DNA of 64,000 nt from Cacajao melanocephalus (Eukaryota > Chordata > Mammalia > Primates > Pitheciidae): contig CAUYLG010026920.1 in the NCBI GenBank assembly GCA_963573385.1, forward strand, positions 62,001-126,000, in the 5' to 3' direction. Below, piece by piece: positions 43,759 to 54,215 of the stretch (its first letter is position 1; each line of letters opens with the position of its first letter). The notes under the pieces are model-generated. The model made no database searches and was not told the DNA's origin. It worked only from the letters and a program-made list of their open reading frames with translations. A program made the translations under genes and the position numbers.

Positions 43759-44357
43759 TGTGAAAGAAAAATAGATCTCAGACCCCCAAATTACTAAGCC
43801 AAGGGAAAATTCAAGCTGGGAACTATGTCACGCAAACCTGCCTTCCATTATATTCCTAAATAAGATAGTGACAAAGATAAAAAGCTACATATCTCCCCCA
43901 CAGGGAATTTCTTTGTAGACAAAGGACAGACAGAACTCAAAGTCATCCCTCTGAGGCTCACCTGAGACAAATGCATATCAGATTACTTTCTCTACTCTAT
44001 TGTTTCTATAAAAACGTAGATTCACTGAGCCAGATCAAATTGTGTATTCGTGTATTCAGTGGAAGGCTGATCAAGGACTCAAAAGAATGCAATCTTTTGC
44101 CGCCCCCTCCCGCCGCACCCCCCCCACCCCGCCCCTCTCTTCAAGTTTTTCTGCCTTGCTGCTCCTAACCAATATTACACATAGGGATTGATGTCTCATG
44201 TCTCCCTAAAATGTGTGAAAGTAAGCTTGACCCCTGACCACCTTGAGCACATGTCTTCAAAACCTCCTGAGGCTGTGTCAGGGGCCATGTCCTTAACTTT
44301 GGCAAAATAGTCTTTCTAAATTGAATGAGAACTGCCTCAGATACCTTTGGGTTTACA
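43759..44357 (+). mobile_element. Solitary ERV1-type LTR
   Basis: Starts TGTGAAAGAAAAATAGATCTC and ends GGGTTTACA. Internal landmarks: AAAGTCATCCCTCTGAGGCT, GATGTCTCATGTCTCCCTAA, GACCACCTTGAGCACATGTC, TGAGGCTGTGTCAGGGGCC. The class is inferred from these; the subfamily is not certain. Flanks CCTT and CTTT make a possible but imperfect 4-bp target duplication. Both sides are the same L1M. Confidence 0.75.
44097..44137 (-). other. G-quadruplex-prone tract on the minus strand
   Basis: The + strand carries five C runs of three to eight within 35 bp (CCCCC, CCC, CCCCCCCC, CCCC, CCCC). The minus strand therefore fits the G3+N1-7 quadruplex rule. It lies inside the solo LTR. Confidence 0.85.
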
Positions 44358-45180
44358 CTTTCCCATTCAGATCAGCAATCCACCTGGAAATGATTTTTGT
44401 ATATACATGAGCATGTTTTAGTTTTAGTTTTTCTTATTTTGGCTTGTTTTTGCTATCGAACTCTAGCTGAACTAAATTGTGGTCAAGAAACATTCTGTAT
44501 TATTTCAGTCCTTTGAATTCGATGAATATGCCTTATGACCAGTATATGGCTAATTGCTATTAAGTACTCCTTGGGACAATAAAAATAATGTGCATTCTGC
44601 GTTATTCTATTAAGCCTTATATTCTATATATATCAATGATGTTAAGTGTTTTCATGCCTTCTTTCCTATCTTTTCTGTTTCCAACCTTTCTGTATTTTCT
44701 CTTTACATATATCTCTTAAATAGTGTAAAATCGAGTTTTGTTTTTTGTCTAGGCAGATAACAACTGTCTTTATTTAGTCCATTTACATCAAACATTTTTA
44801 ATATTTGGCTTTAAATCTGCAATCTTGCTCTGTATTTCCTATTTGTCTTATGTAGTCTTATATATTTTAATCTCTTTTCTCACCTTCTTTCATATTAAAA
44901 TTATTTTATCTTTTCCCCCAAATTAACTCAGCATTTATACCTCTTTTACTGTAGTTTACTGACTTTCCTGAGAAACATGTACTAGAAATAATTGATACTC
45001 TCTTCTGAGACAATGTAAGCACTGCAGAACACGTTTCCCTTCAAAGTATATGCGTTTGTAATTTAATTGCGCACATATTATAAGCCCCCTGAGAGAATAT
45101 ATTCTTTTTTGCAGTTGGTATTCACTTAAATTTACCTGCATATTTTATCATTTATTTTGATTTAACCCAACTTTCAGAAC
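44358..45180 (-). mobile_element. L1M LINE, minus strand, right of solo LTR
   Basis: ATCCACCTGGAAATGATTTT, TAAATTGTGGTCAAGAAACA, TCAGTCCTTTGAATTCGATG and TTTAGTCCATTTACATCAAA follow antisense ORF2 upstream from the 43440-43758 piece, so one L1M spans the LTR. The end at about 45180 is uncertain. Confidence 0.75.
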
Positions 45181-45185
45181 TAATA

Positions 45186-45935
45186 TATTTTTTTTTTTTT
45201 GGCTATCCACATGACAAACTATTAACAGCTGTTTTGCTACTGATGCACCCTTAGACTTGTTACTGGTGGCAGGTATCTGAGTTTCCAACGGCAAATCTGT
45301 TTGGGTCTGCAGCAACCTGAATTCTCATCTCCTCTGAAGAAAGAATTCAATTTAGGGGCATAAGGCAGAAAAAGAAACAGAGGCACGTTTTAGAGCAGGA
45401 GTGGAAGTTTATTAAAAAGGCTTTAGAATAGGAAAGAAAGAGAAGAACACTTGGAAGAGATCCAAGTGGGCGACTTAAAGAACAAGTGTCACATTTAACT
45501 GGGATCCTAGGACTTTATAGGCTGGCATCTTATGTCCTTTTTTGTGATTCCTTTCTTAGGGTGGGCTGCCCACATGTGCAGTGCCTTCCAGACCCTGGGG
45601 AAGTGAGCATGCGCAGTGTGTTTAAGAAGTTTTACACAAGCCCATCTGAGGCTTTCCTCTCTTTTCTTGTGGAGTGGCCCCAGAAGGTCATACTCTGACA
45701 TTTTGTTTCTTCATGCACATGCCTGCGAAGTTGCTTCTTCCTGGCAGCCACATAATTTTAACATTTTAATGTTAATAGCTTTGGATCATAAGGACATTGT
45801 CTCTCCCTGGCGCAGTAGCACAAGCTGCCAAATTATCATTTTTAGAGAAGCAGTGTGATAATTGCCAACCCTTACCTGACATTGCTAGTGGGGAGGGGTG
45901 AAGAGCCCTCTCCTGCCATGCTCATGCCTGTCTAA
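45186..45935 (-). mobile_element. Solitary ERV LTR, minus strand
   Basis: Read on the minus strand it has TATAAAG (45513-45519 reversed) about 100 bp before AATAAA (45408-45413 reversed), the normal LTR order. + strand landmarks: CTCCTCTGAAGAAAGAATTC, GAGCAGGAGTGGAAGTTTAT, TTAGGGTGGGCTGCCCACAT, GCATGCGCAGTGTGTTTAAG. I recognise it as an ERV LTR but not the subfamily; its borders are approximate. Confidence 0.65.
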
Positions 45936-47072
45936 GTACCTGTAATAGACCCACAGTGTTCCCGTCTGATTTCAACCCAATCACAAGGAATTTACCAGAG
46001 CACACTATTTGGTGACATTTATTTCAAGTTAATTTTCCATAGACCCAGGAATCTTCCAAAAGTACTGCCTAATCTGTTAGATACCTATTCTGGACTGCAA
46101 ATGCCTACACAGCAGAAGGATGCCAGAAACCAGGCTCTTCTCTCTAGATTTTTGGTTTCTTCCAGGTATTGGTGCCATAATTATTTCCTACCTTATTAAG
46201 TTATCTGATGACATAAGGAAAATATTTCATATATTTTCTTTAGCTTTTTGTTATGCTCTTTGGGAAGTCTGGTTCAAAATATTCAGTTTGCCATTAGCAG
46301 AAGTCTATAATCACCTTTTACACTTTTTGCAAGACTTTCTCTCTCAATTGGACTAGTTCTCTAAGAATTATCTTATTTTCTGTTGTACTTCTAAGTACCT
46401 GCCTAGCACTTAGTAGGCAAATAGTCAGCATTGTTAAACAAATTCTTCACTTTACTCAAATAGCCCCAAAGAAAATACTACAATATATCAATAGTGCTAT
46501 CTCAAACATCCATACATTTAGAGATGAATCTGGATGAAGATAGACACAGTATTCTATGGCTATGTTTTTATAATTTATATAATTATCTAGGATACCAAGG
46601 CGTCATTAAAGATATTGCAAGCAAAAGCTCAATTTACATTTCTAATGAAGCTTAGTGGCTATTAAGAAATGGAGGCGCATTGTGGTAAGTGTTTAATTTT
46701 ATACTGATATTTTAAACTAGGCAGAACCAAATAATTATTTTTTGTGTGATAATACCAATAATTTTTTCACCCAGGAATCAGTTTTATGAGAAACAGCCTA
46801 TAAATCTGTAGATAAAAGGAAAGATGAGTGAAAAATCAAAATGGGAAAGCACATCTGTTGCAAAATTGAGAAAATCTGAGTAAAATAATCTGACAATTTA
46901 AGCCAAATATAATCATTTATTGATTCTACTTGCTATATAGACTACATAAGTCATGGTTCATTGCCTATAATGGGCAGGTATGACACTGTTTTCCAGCCAC
47001 TTTATAATATAACCCCTCCTCCCACTCATTCAATAAATATGATTACAGTAGGAGCTGCCTGGTTTTTTTTAA
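45936..47072. other. Unique AT-rich sequence
   Basis: No repeat or gene recognised apart from short MIR-like words. Confidence 0.4.
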
Positions 47073-47199
47073 CGTCCTTTCTTTCCCTTTTATTTTCTTT
47101 CTCCATTTCAACCCTCCCTCCTTCTTTCTTTTCCTTCTCCCTCTCTTCCTCCTCCTTGTCTTCTTTCTTCTACTTTACTTCCTTCTCTTTCCTCTCTAT
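47073..47199. repeat. Polypyrimidine tract
   Basis: About 127 bp almost wholly C and T on the + strand with few interruptions. Irregular CTTT/TTCC units rather than one period. A 126-codon frame (46961-47341) owes its Ser/Phe/Leu composition to it. Confidence 0.9.
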
Positions 47200-48879
47200 T
47201 TATTATTGTTCCTTTAATTCCTTTACTCATTACAAAAACACTAGGTACTTATTCCAATTCAAGTTGTGTCACTCGGGCAAGTCTCTGCACATTTGTTGTC
47301 ATAGTTCACTAATCTCTAAAACAAAATTATTAGAAAAATGATGTTTAATGTGTCTCCTAGTTATAACAGTCTGTAAGTCTATGAATGCTCCATGTTCCTA
47401 AAAAGACCCTATCTCTCTGGCCACAATTGTTTGTCCAGTTTTGGGCACATGATCCAAGCTGAACAACTGATTCCCTTCTCTGCAATTGTTGGACTTGGAA
47501 CCAGAGATAGCAGCACTTTGTAATGCTTTCTCTTTGGAGGTTAAATTGAAAGACGTACAACTTTAAAACTGCTTGTAGTCAACTTTGCTGCTAAGTTAAG
47601 AAAGTCTGAAAAGAAAGGGAGAAACAATGTGATCATTCAAGAAGAAACAGAGATGAAAGCCCAAGTCCCTGATGTCATCTGAGTTCCAGTATTCACTAGC
47701 TGTCACTAGTTCTAGTGTCCCTTGGGTCCAAATATAGCCCTCTCTTCTTTCTGGTCTGGTTTCTCTAACATGACCTAGGGTTATTCCAATAAATTACTTT
47801 TTTCCCTGAGATCACTAAAATTGGATTTCTGTGTCTTTAAACTTGAGAAAACTTAAAAATCTTAAGATAAAAAACTGTATTTTAATCATTGTGGCTATAT
47901 TTTTCTTGAGAAATGTTATTTAAATCTAGCTTCCTCTTATGTTTTTATATCACCTTATGATGACTGTCTGCTCACATTTTCACATGCTATCTGCCATTAA
48001 CTCCAGTCAGTGCCAAGGGGACATAATCCAGCTTTGTCTTTAATATGACACTATTCAATTTTCAGAGAAACAGTGAAGATTTCTCAAAAAGCTTTTGGTT
48101 TATAAGATATTCCTTTAATGTCACATTCACGTAATTTCATACTTGGTTCTATTAATGTACAGAGTAAGAATTATTTCTTGAGTTTTGCAAATATTTCCTG
48201 AACATTTTGTTACGTGATGGAGCTATATACTATTAAAATGTAGCAACTGCAATCACAGTAACACTAGTCATCTGTTTCAAAACAAATTCTTTAACTCCAT
48301 ATGTACACAAATTATGCTATTGGTAAATAAAAAAGTTAGAGACCCAATACTATGCCATTTATATAACGTGTGAAGAATATCAGAGGCTGAGATGTCTTGT
48401 CATAGCACATCTAGTACTAATTATGTAACTTAGATTAAATCCTTTTACCTTTTAAGGGTCCCAATTTCTTTTCTTCTGCAAGGTAATATTAATAATATCA
48501 CCTTATCTCCTTCAAAAACTTTTTGTAAAAGAGCTCAGGCAGCAGTGGGATATGATGGAAGATTTATGTCATTAAATTTTTACCAGCATAGACAATTACC
48601 CAAATATTTTAAATTTCAATTGTATAAAAACAATTCTGTAGTTTTGATAATCTATTCTTATATATTTCATTCTCAATCCTGATATATGAGATAGATTTAG
48701 AAGATTAAGTCACAGGATACACGGGAAAATTTGATTTAAAAATATCTAATGTATGATCCAATTTTCTTAAGCCATTTGCATAACTTGCTGAAAAATAGAA
48801 TACTGGAAAGGGCTCAGATAAAGGATTTAGATAAAGAAATACAATCAAGAGTTACTATTAGAAGATCTTATATTATGAA
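47200..48879. other. Mostly unique AT-rich sequence
   Basis: A weak sense MIR (CACTCGGGCAAGTCTCTGCA) lies at 47260-47345. The 47395-47790 stretch (GGGCACATGATCCAAGCTGA) looks like a decayed, unassigned interspersed repeat. The rest is unrecognised. Confidence 0.4.
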
Positions 48880-49055
48880 TCAGTAACTTTACAAATATTG
48901 CTTACCATTTGACAACCCAGAAAGATAAGAAATATTATCTCAACTTTACACAGAAGGAAATTCAGATTAGAAAGATTAAATCATTTGCCAAATTTATATA
49001 CCTACTTATTCACTGAGCTGGGATTCAGCTCCTCTCCAGCTCATTACACTACAGA
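48880..49055 (-). repeat. MIR SINE, minus strand
   Basis: TTATCTCAACTTTACACAGA, AAGATTAAATCATTTGCCAA and GAGCTGGGATTCAGCTCCTC follow reverse MIR. Confidence 0.7.
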
Positions 49056-49294
49056 GAACAGCTTTTTCTATTTTGTGACACAGACCCGAATCTCTAGACA
49101 TCACTATCTACGCCTTATCCTCTGTAATTAGTTTATAATTTCTTTTGGAGTATATAAATGAAATAATTAATGAAAGAATTCATATGTACATAAACGAATT
49201 GATATAATTATATGTAAAAACAAATACAGAAAATTTTACTTTTTCAAGGATTATACAATACTCGGAGAATTGAGGAATGTGTATGATTTTGTAA
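49056..49294. other. AT-rich unique sequence
   Basis: No feature recognised. Confidence 0.4.
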
Positions 49295-49510
49295 TGATAC
49301 ACATTGTACAACTGTATGACATTCTGGGAAAAGACCAAACAATGGAGACAGTAAAATGATAATTGATTTTCCAGAGCTCATGGAAGAAAGGGATGGAGGA
49401 ACAGGTGGAAAAAAGTGAAGTTTTAAGACAGTAAAAACTATTTTGTAGGATATTGTAATGAATACATGCCATTATACATTTGTGAATGTGTATCATTACA
49501 CATACATTGC
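49295..49510 (+). mobile_element. L1ME-type LINE 3' UTR fragment, copy A
   Basis: ACTGTATGACATTCTGGGAA, GACCAAACAATGGAGACAGT, TCATGGAAGAAAGGGATGG and GAATACATGCCATTATACAT. Clearly homologous to 50825-50995. Confidence 0.7.
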
Positions 49511-49980
49511 ACATTGCACATTTCTTTTTTTTTTTTAATTTTACTTTAAGTTCTGGGGTACATGTGTAGATCTTGCAGGATTGTTACACAGGTATACACA
49601 CGCCATGGTGGTTTGCTGCCTTCATCCCCCTGCCACCTACATTAGGTATTTCCCCTAATGTTGTCCCTCCCCAATCTCCCCACCCCCTGCTATCCCTCCC
49701 CTAGCCCCCTACCTCCCAACGGAGCCCAGTATGTGATGTTCCCCTCCCTGTGTCCATATGTTCTCGTTGTTCAACACCCACTTATGAGTGAGAGCATGCA
49801 CTGTTTGGTTTTCTGTTCCTGTGTTAGTTTGCTGAAAATGATGGTTTCCAGCTTCATCCATGTCCCTGCAAGGGACATGAACTCATCCTTTTTTATGGCT
49901 GCATAGTATTCTGTGGTGTCTATGTGCCACATTTTCTTTATCCAGTCTATCACTGATGGGCATTTACATTGCACATTTCT
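49511..49980 (-). mobile_element. L1PA-grade LINE 3' end, minus strand, with target duplications
   Basis: Body 49526-49965: poly-T, TTTTACTTTAAGTTCTGGGG, CACTTATGAGTGAGAGCATG, ATGGCTGCATAGTATTCTGT. The direct repeat ACATTGCACATTTCT is exact at 49511-49525 and 49966-49980. A 440-bp, severely 5'-truncated primate L1. Confidence 0.95.
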
Positions 49981-50469
49981 AAGGCAAAATTTAAAATTAT
50001 ATATTAATGCACATTTGTCAGTTTTGTGGAACTTTGCATGATGAGGTTTGGATTTCTTAGTTATCTAATACCATGTGTTTTCTTGGGACCCTAGGAGGTG
50101 AGTTTTAGTGGCTCATGTCAATTTTTTGAGTTAGACAATCCAAGCTTGCTCTTTTTGAAATATATGCTAGGAATTTATTTGTGTGCATCATTTTCCAAGT
50201 TACTATTTAAATCATTTCTAGCAGATATAGCTACCATTTGCCATTAACACTCTCCACAATCCCAAAATATAGCCACTTTACATACAGATAAATTAATATA
50301 TGGAAAGATTATCTTACATGAGATAATATAGCTTGTAAATGGTACAATCAGTTAACAAGACAAACTTTCTGACTCCAAGGTAAAGACTCCATAGCCACAA
50401 ACGACTTCAATTAATGTTGAATTCAATGTGGCTATGGAATACATTGAGGCCAACAGGAAATTTGTGTAA
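49981..50469. other. Unique AT-rich sequence
   Basis: No feature recognised; a MIR-like word (AGATTATCTTACATGAGAT) lies near 50306. Confidence 0.35.
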
Positions 50470-51232
50470 AAAAGATGTAAACACATTAAATCAGATTTAA
50501 TAACTATTCCTGTGGGTGTAACCTAGCAATTGTATATATTACATTGTAATATGAATATGTATTTCTGTGAAAAACTATGCCCATACAAGAAACTTCACAT
50601 GAGTATCTACAGCTGATTTATTCCTAATTGCCAAGACTTAGAAACAGTCAAGATGTCCTTCAATGGGTAAATAAACAAATTGCAGCACTTACATACAATG
50701 AAATATTATTTAGCAATAAAAAGAAATGAACTATCCAGCCATGAAAAGACATAAAAACTTAATTTCATATTGCTAAGTGAAAGAAGCCAATCTGGAAAAG
50801 CTACACACCACATGATTATGACTGTATGACATCCTGAGAAAGACCAAACAATAGAGACAGTAGAAAGATAATTGGTTTCCCAGAGTTCATGGAAGAAAGA
50901 GATGGAGGAATAAGGGGAGCACAGAGATGTTTTAGGACAGTAAAACTATTTCGTAGGATACTGTGATGAATACATGCCATTGTACATTTGTCAAAAATTC
51001 ATAGAATGCACAACACCAAGAGTAAATTCTGCTGTAAACTATGGACTTTGGGTGGTAATGGTGTGTCCATATATGTTTGTCAATTGTAGTGAATATACCA
51101 CTCTGGTGGGGGATGTTGATAACTAGGGAGGCTATGCATGTGTGGGGACAGAGTATGTGGGACATCTCTGTACCTTCTGCTCAATTTGCTATGAACCTAC
51201 AACTGCTTTCAAAAATATCATATTTAAAGGAC
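50470..51232 (+). mobile_element. L1ME-type LINE 3' end, copy B
   Basis: AGATGTCCTTCAATGGGTAA, ATGAAATATTATTTAGCAAT and TTGCTAAGTGAAAGAAGCCA (ORF2 end), then 3' UTR CCACTCTGGTGGGGGATGTT and ATCTCTGTACCTTCTGCTCA. Confidence 0.85.
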
Positions 51233-51455
51233 AAAAAAAGCCATAGAATATACAACATAAAGAGTGAACCTACATGTAAACTGAAGACCTTAATGTAATA
51301 GATAAAATTGGTTTATCAACTGTAACAAATGTATCATCCTAATGAAAGAGATTAATAATGGGGAAACTGTAGGGAGTGAGGGGTAATAGGGAACTTTGTA
51401 CTTTCTGCTCATTTTGTCTGTAAACCTAAAGCTTCTTTAAGAAATAAAGCCAATT
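51233..51455 (+). mobile_element. L1ME-type LINE 3' UTR, copy C, in tandem with B
   Basis: Repeats the last 235 bp of copy B from CCATAGAATATACAACATAA to TACTTTCTGCTCATTTTGTC and ends AAGAAATAAAGCC. Confidence 0.8.
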
Positions 51456-51796
51456 AATTAAAAAATATAGTAGCTGCATATGATATTGACATTATGAGTA
51501 TACACCTATGGATCAAATGAAAAAAAAGACTGTTTAGATGATATGTAAATGGATTATGTTGCGTGAACTGAAATTTCTAGAGACTATAAGAATCACATAT
51601 TCAAAAAATGCTTAGATTGCAGTGAAGGTGATATATCCTGGGAAATGATCATGATGACTTTAAATGTAGCTCTAGAGAAGATAAAGGTCTTGATGAGGGA
51701 GTTTTGTGTAAGAGTGAGTAAGTTGTATCATGTTTTAAGAGTGAGATGAAAAAACATGCTATTTCTTAATAATTTTGTTCTTTGAAAAAATATGCT
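51456..51796. other. Unique AT-rich sequence
   Basis: No feature recognised. Confidence 0.4.
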
Positions 51797-52102
51797 ATTT
51801 TTTTATTTGTGCACTTATTTTGAGATAGGGTCTCACTCTGTTATCCAGGCTGAATGTAGTGGCATGATCACAGCTCACTGAAGCCTTGACCTACTGGGCT
51901 CAAGTGATCCTCCCACCTCAGCCTCCTAAGGAGCCGGGACTACAGGTGTCCACCACCACACCTTGCCAATTTTTTTATTTTTTGTAGAGATGAGGTCTCA
52001 CTATGTTGCCCAGGCTAGTCTCGAACTTCTGCATGCAAGTGATCCTCCCGCCCAGGCTTCCTGAAGTGCAAGGACTGCATGTGTGAGCCACTGAGCTCAG
52101 CC
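51797..52102 (-). repeat. AluJ SINE, minus strand
   Basis: GAGATAGGGTCTCACTCTGT, CTTGACCTACTGGGCTCAAG, CACTATGTTGCCCAGGCTAG, GAGCCACTGAGCTCAGCC. Flanks AAAATATGCTATTT and AAAATATGTGATTT are a 14-bp target duplication with two mismatches. Confidence 0.93.
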
Positions 52103-52319
52103 TAAAATATGTGATTTAAATATATAAATATAACTAATTTAATAAATTAAGAATTAAAATTAGTTATTAGACAACCTTATAAACATTAAAGTGACAAGTG
52201 AATGTATATTATTCTAGGGCAAAATCATTTGATTAGTAAAATTCTCATTGGGAATATGAAGGCTCACTCTATTTGGAGAATTATATTGAAGCATTCATGG
52301 TATTTATGTGCTTATCATA

Positions 52320-52760
52320 TATTAGGCTCTGGGTTAGGTACTGTAAGGCAGATACAAAATAATTACCAAGATATGGTTCCTGCACTAAGTCCCTAAATTA
52401 TGATTCTATGATAGGGATTGAATGTAAATAATTGAAGTGTAACTCTAGTCATTGCTCAATGTTTATGAGCAGTTGTTGTGAAACATGAAATTTATTATGC
52501 CAGTCTAAAGGAAGGAGAAATCGCCTTTGTCTGGTGAATTCCATAAATGCTCCAAGGGGAAAACAATATTTTTGATGGGCTTCAATGCATTTGAAAAATT
52601 GAGAGGAAAAGATGAAAATTTTAGGTTGAAAGGATTTCCATAAGCACAAAGAAAAGTGCAGAAAATAACAGTGTCTGAGAGTTGACAGGTAAGTCAGCAG
52701 TTTGGTTAGATCACAAGAATCTGAGTATGAAGTTGACAGGAGAGTCCTTATGGAAATGGT
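52320..52760 (+). repeat. Ancient dispersed repeat, weak copy
   Basis: TTAGGCTCTGGGTTAGGTAC, CAAGATATGGTTCCTGCACT, then a stretch near 52680-52760 with GACAGGTAAGTCAGCAG and GGAAATGGTAGATGTGGG. Same general plan as the copies at 35686 and 58225, but more decayed. Confidence 0.3.
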
Positions 52761-52929
52761 AGATGTGGGTAAGGCATGTGGTGGACTGACAGCAAGATAA
52801 AGCAAAGTCCTTTTTCAGTTAGCAATAAATGAGGAGATATTGAAATGATTAAGAGTTTCTGAGCAGGAGTTATCCCTTAAAAAATTAAATGTTATTCTTC
52901 AGTTTTGTAATAATAGAACTTATCTTCCT

Positions 52930-53085
52930 GCATTACACTTTATCAGATTCTTTTGTCCTCTAGACTGTGATATTCTCAAGGGCAGATATCATGTTTTATT
53001 CATCTTTTTATTTTTGGCACTTAATATATAACTGATACACAGTGTAACAACTATAAATGCTTATTAATGAATAATTGAATTGCCT
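52930..53085 (+). mobile_element. L2 or MIR 3' end fragment
   Basis: CCTCTAGACTGTGATATTCT, AAGGGCAGATATCATGTTTT and TATTAATGAATAATTGAATT follow the shared L2 3' end. Confidence 0.6.
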
Positions 53086-53309
53086 TTTTCTTAAACACTT
53101 TTAATATAATTTTGAGAACTTAGAAATATTGGTTTGAAAAATACTCAAATCTGAGTTAATTCTAATAACCTCTGATTTAGCACCTCTGATTGAACTAACC
53201 CTCCACATCAGACATCTAGCATTGATAGGGAAGAGACAAGGGAAGGAATTAAAAGGTCATGGTCCAAAGAAACTAAGCCCCTAATATATTACTGCTTTAA
53301 TTTTTTAAA

Positions 53310-54215
53310 AACCCACATTACTGAGGTATGATCTACATATAAAACCCTGTACATGCTTAACACATATAACTTGGTAAGTTTGGAGGTAACTTACTATATA
53401 CCCATAAAATCATGAATACAATCTATCCTATAAACTTATCTATTACTTCCATAAATTTCCTTCAGTTTCATTATTTATTTATTTTTCTTCATAAGATCTA
53501 TCCATAAAAGCAAACTTTTAAGTACTTAATAAAGCACTGTTAACTATAGGCCATACACTGTACAGTAGATCTCCAAAACTTATTTATCTTGCATGACTGA
53601 AACAACTTTGTACCCTTTGACCAATACCTCCCCATTTCTCCCTCCCTCCAGCCTCTGTCAGCCACTAATCTAGTCTCTGCTTCTATTTGACCATTTTCTC
53701 TGGTTCTATTTGACTATTTTCGATTCCTCATAAAAGTTGGGGTCAATCAGTGTTTGTCCTGGCTTATTTCACTTAGAATGTCCTCTATATTCATCCATGT
53801 TGTCACAATAACAAATTTCCTTTCTTTTTAAGGCTGAGTAATATTCCATTTTATTTATATATATATTATATATTTATAATATATATATATACAAAATGGA
53901 ATATATGTGTTTATATATATACATTATACATATATGTATATATATACACACACACATTATATATATATATATAAAAAATATTTATCCATTCACATGTTGA
54001 GGGATATTTAGGTTGTTTCCATATCTTGGCTATTGTAAATAATGCTGCAATGAACATGAAAGTGCAGATATCTCTCCAAGATCCTGACTTCAATTTCATT
54101 GAACATATATACAGAAGTGAGATTGTTGGATCAAATGATAATTCTATTTTCAATTTCAACTTTTTGAGGAATCTCCATACTGTATTCCATAGTGGCTGCA
54201 CTAATTTACATTTCC
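53310..54215 (-). mobile_element. L1MA/L1MB-grade LINE 3' end, minus strand
   Basis: Antisense 3' UTR (CATTACTGAGGTATGATCTA), then antisense ORF2 end: CTGTTAACTATAGGCCATAC, CACTTAGAATGTCCTCTATA, GGCTATTGTAAATAATGCTG, CTGTATTCCATAGTGGCTGC. Interrupted at 53849-53975 by an AT microsatellite. Confidence 0.88.
53843..53975. repeat. AT/CA microsatellite with a 28-bp-arm palindrome
   Basis: Left arm 53843-53870 and right arm 53875-53902 are reverse complements at 26 of 28 positions around a 4-nt loop. They begin and end with ATTCCATTTT and AAAATGGAAT. TA repeats and a short CA run follow to 53975. Confidence 0.93.
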
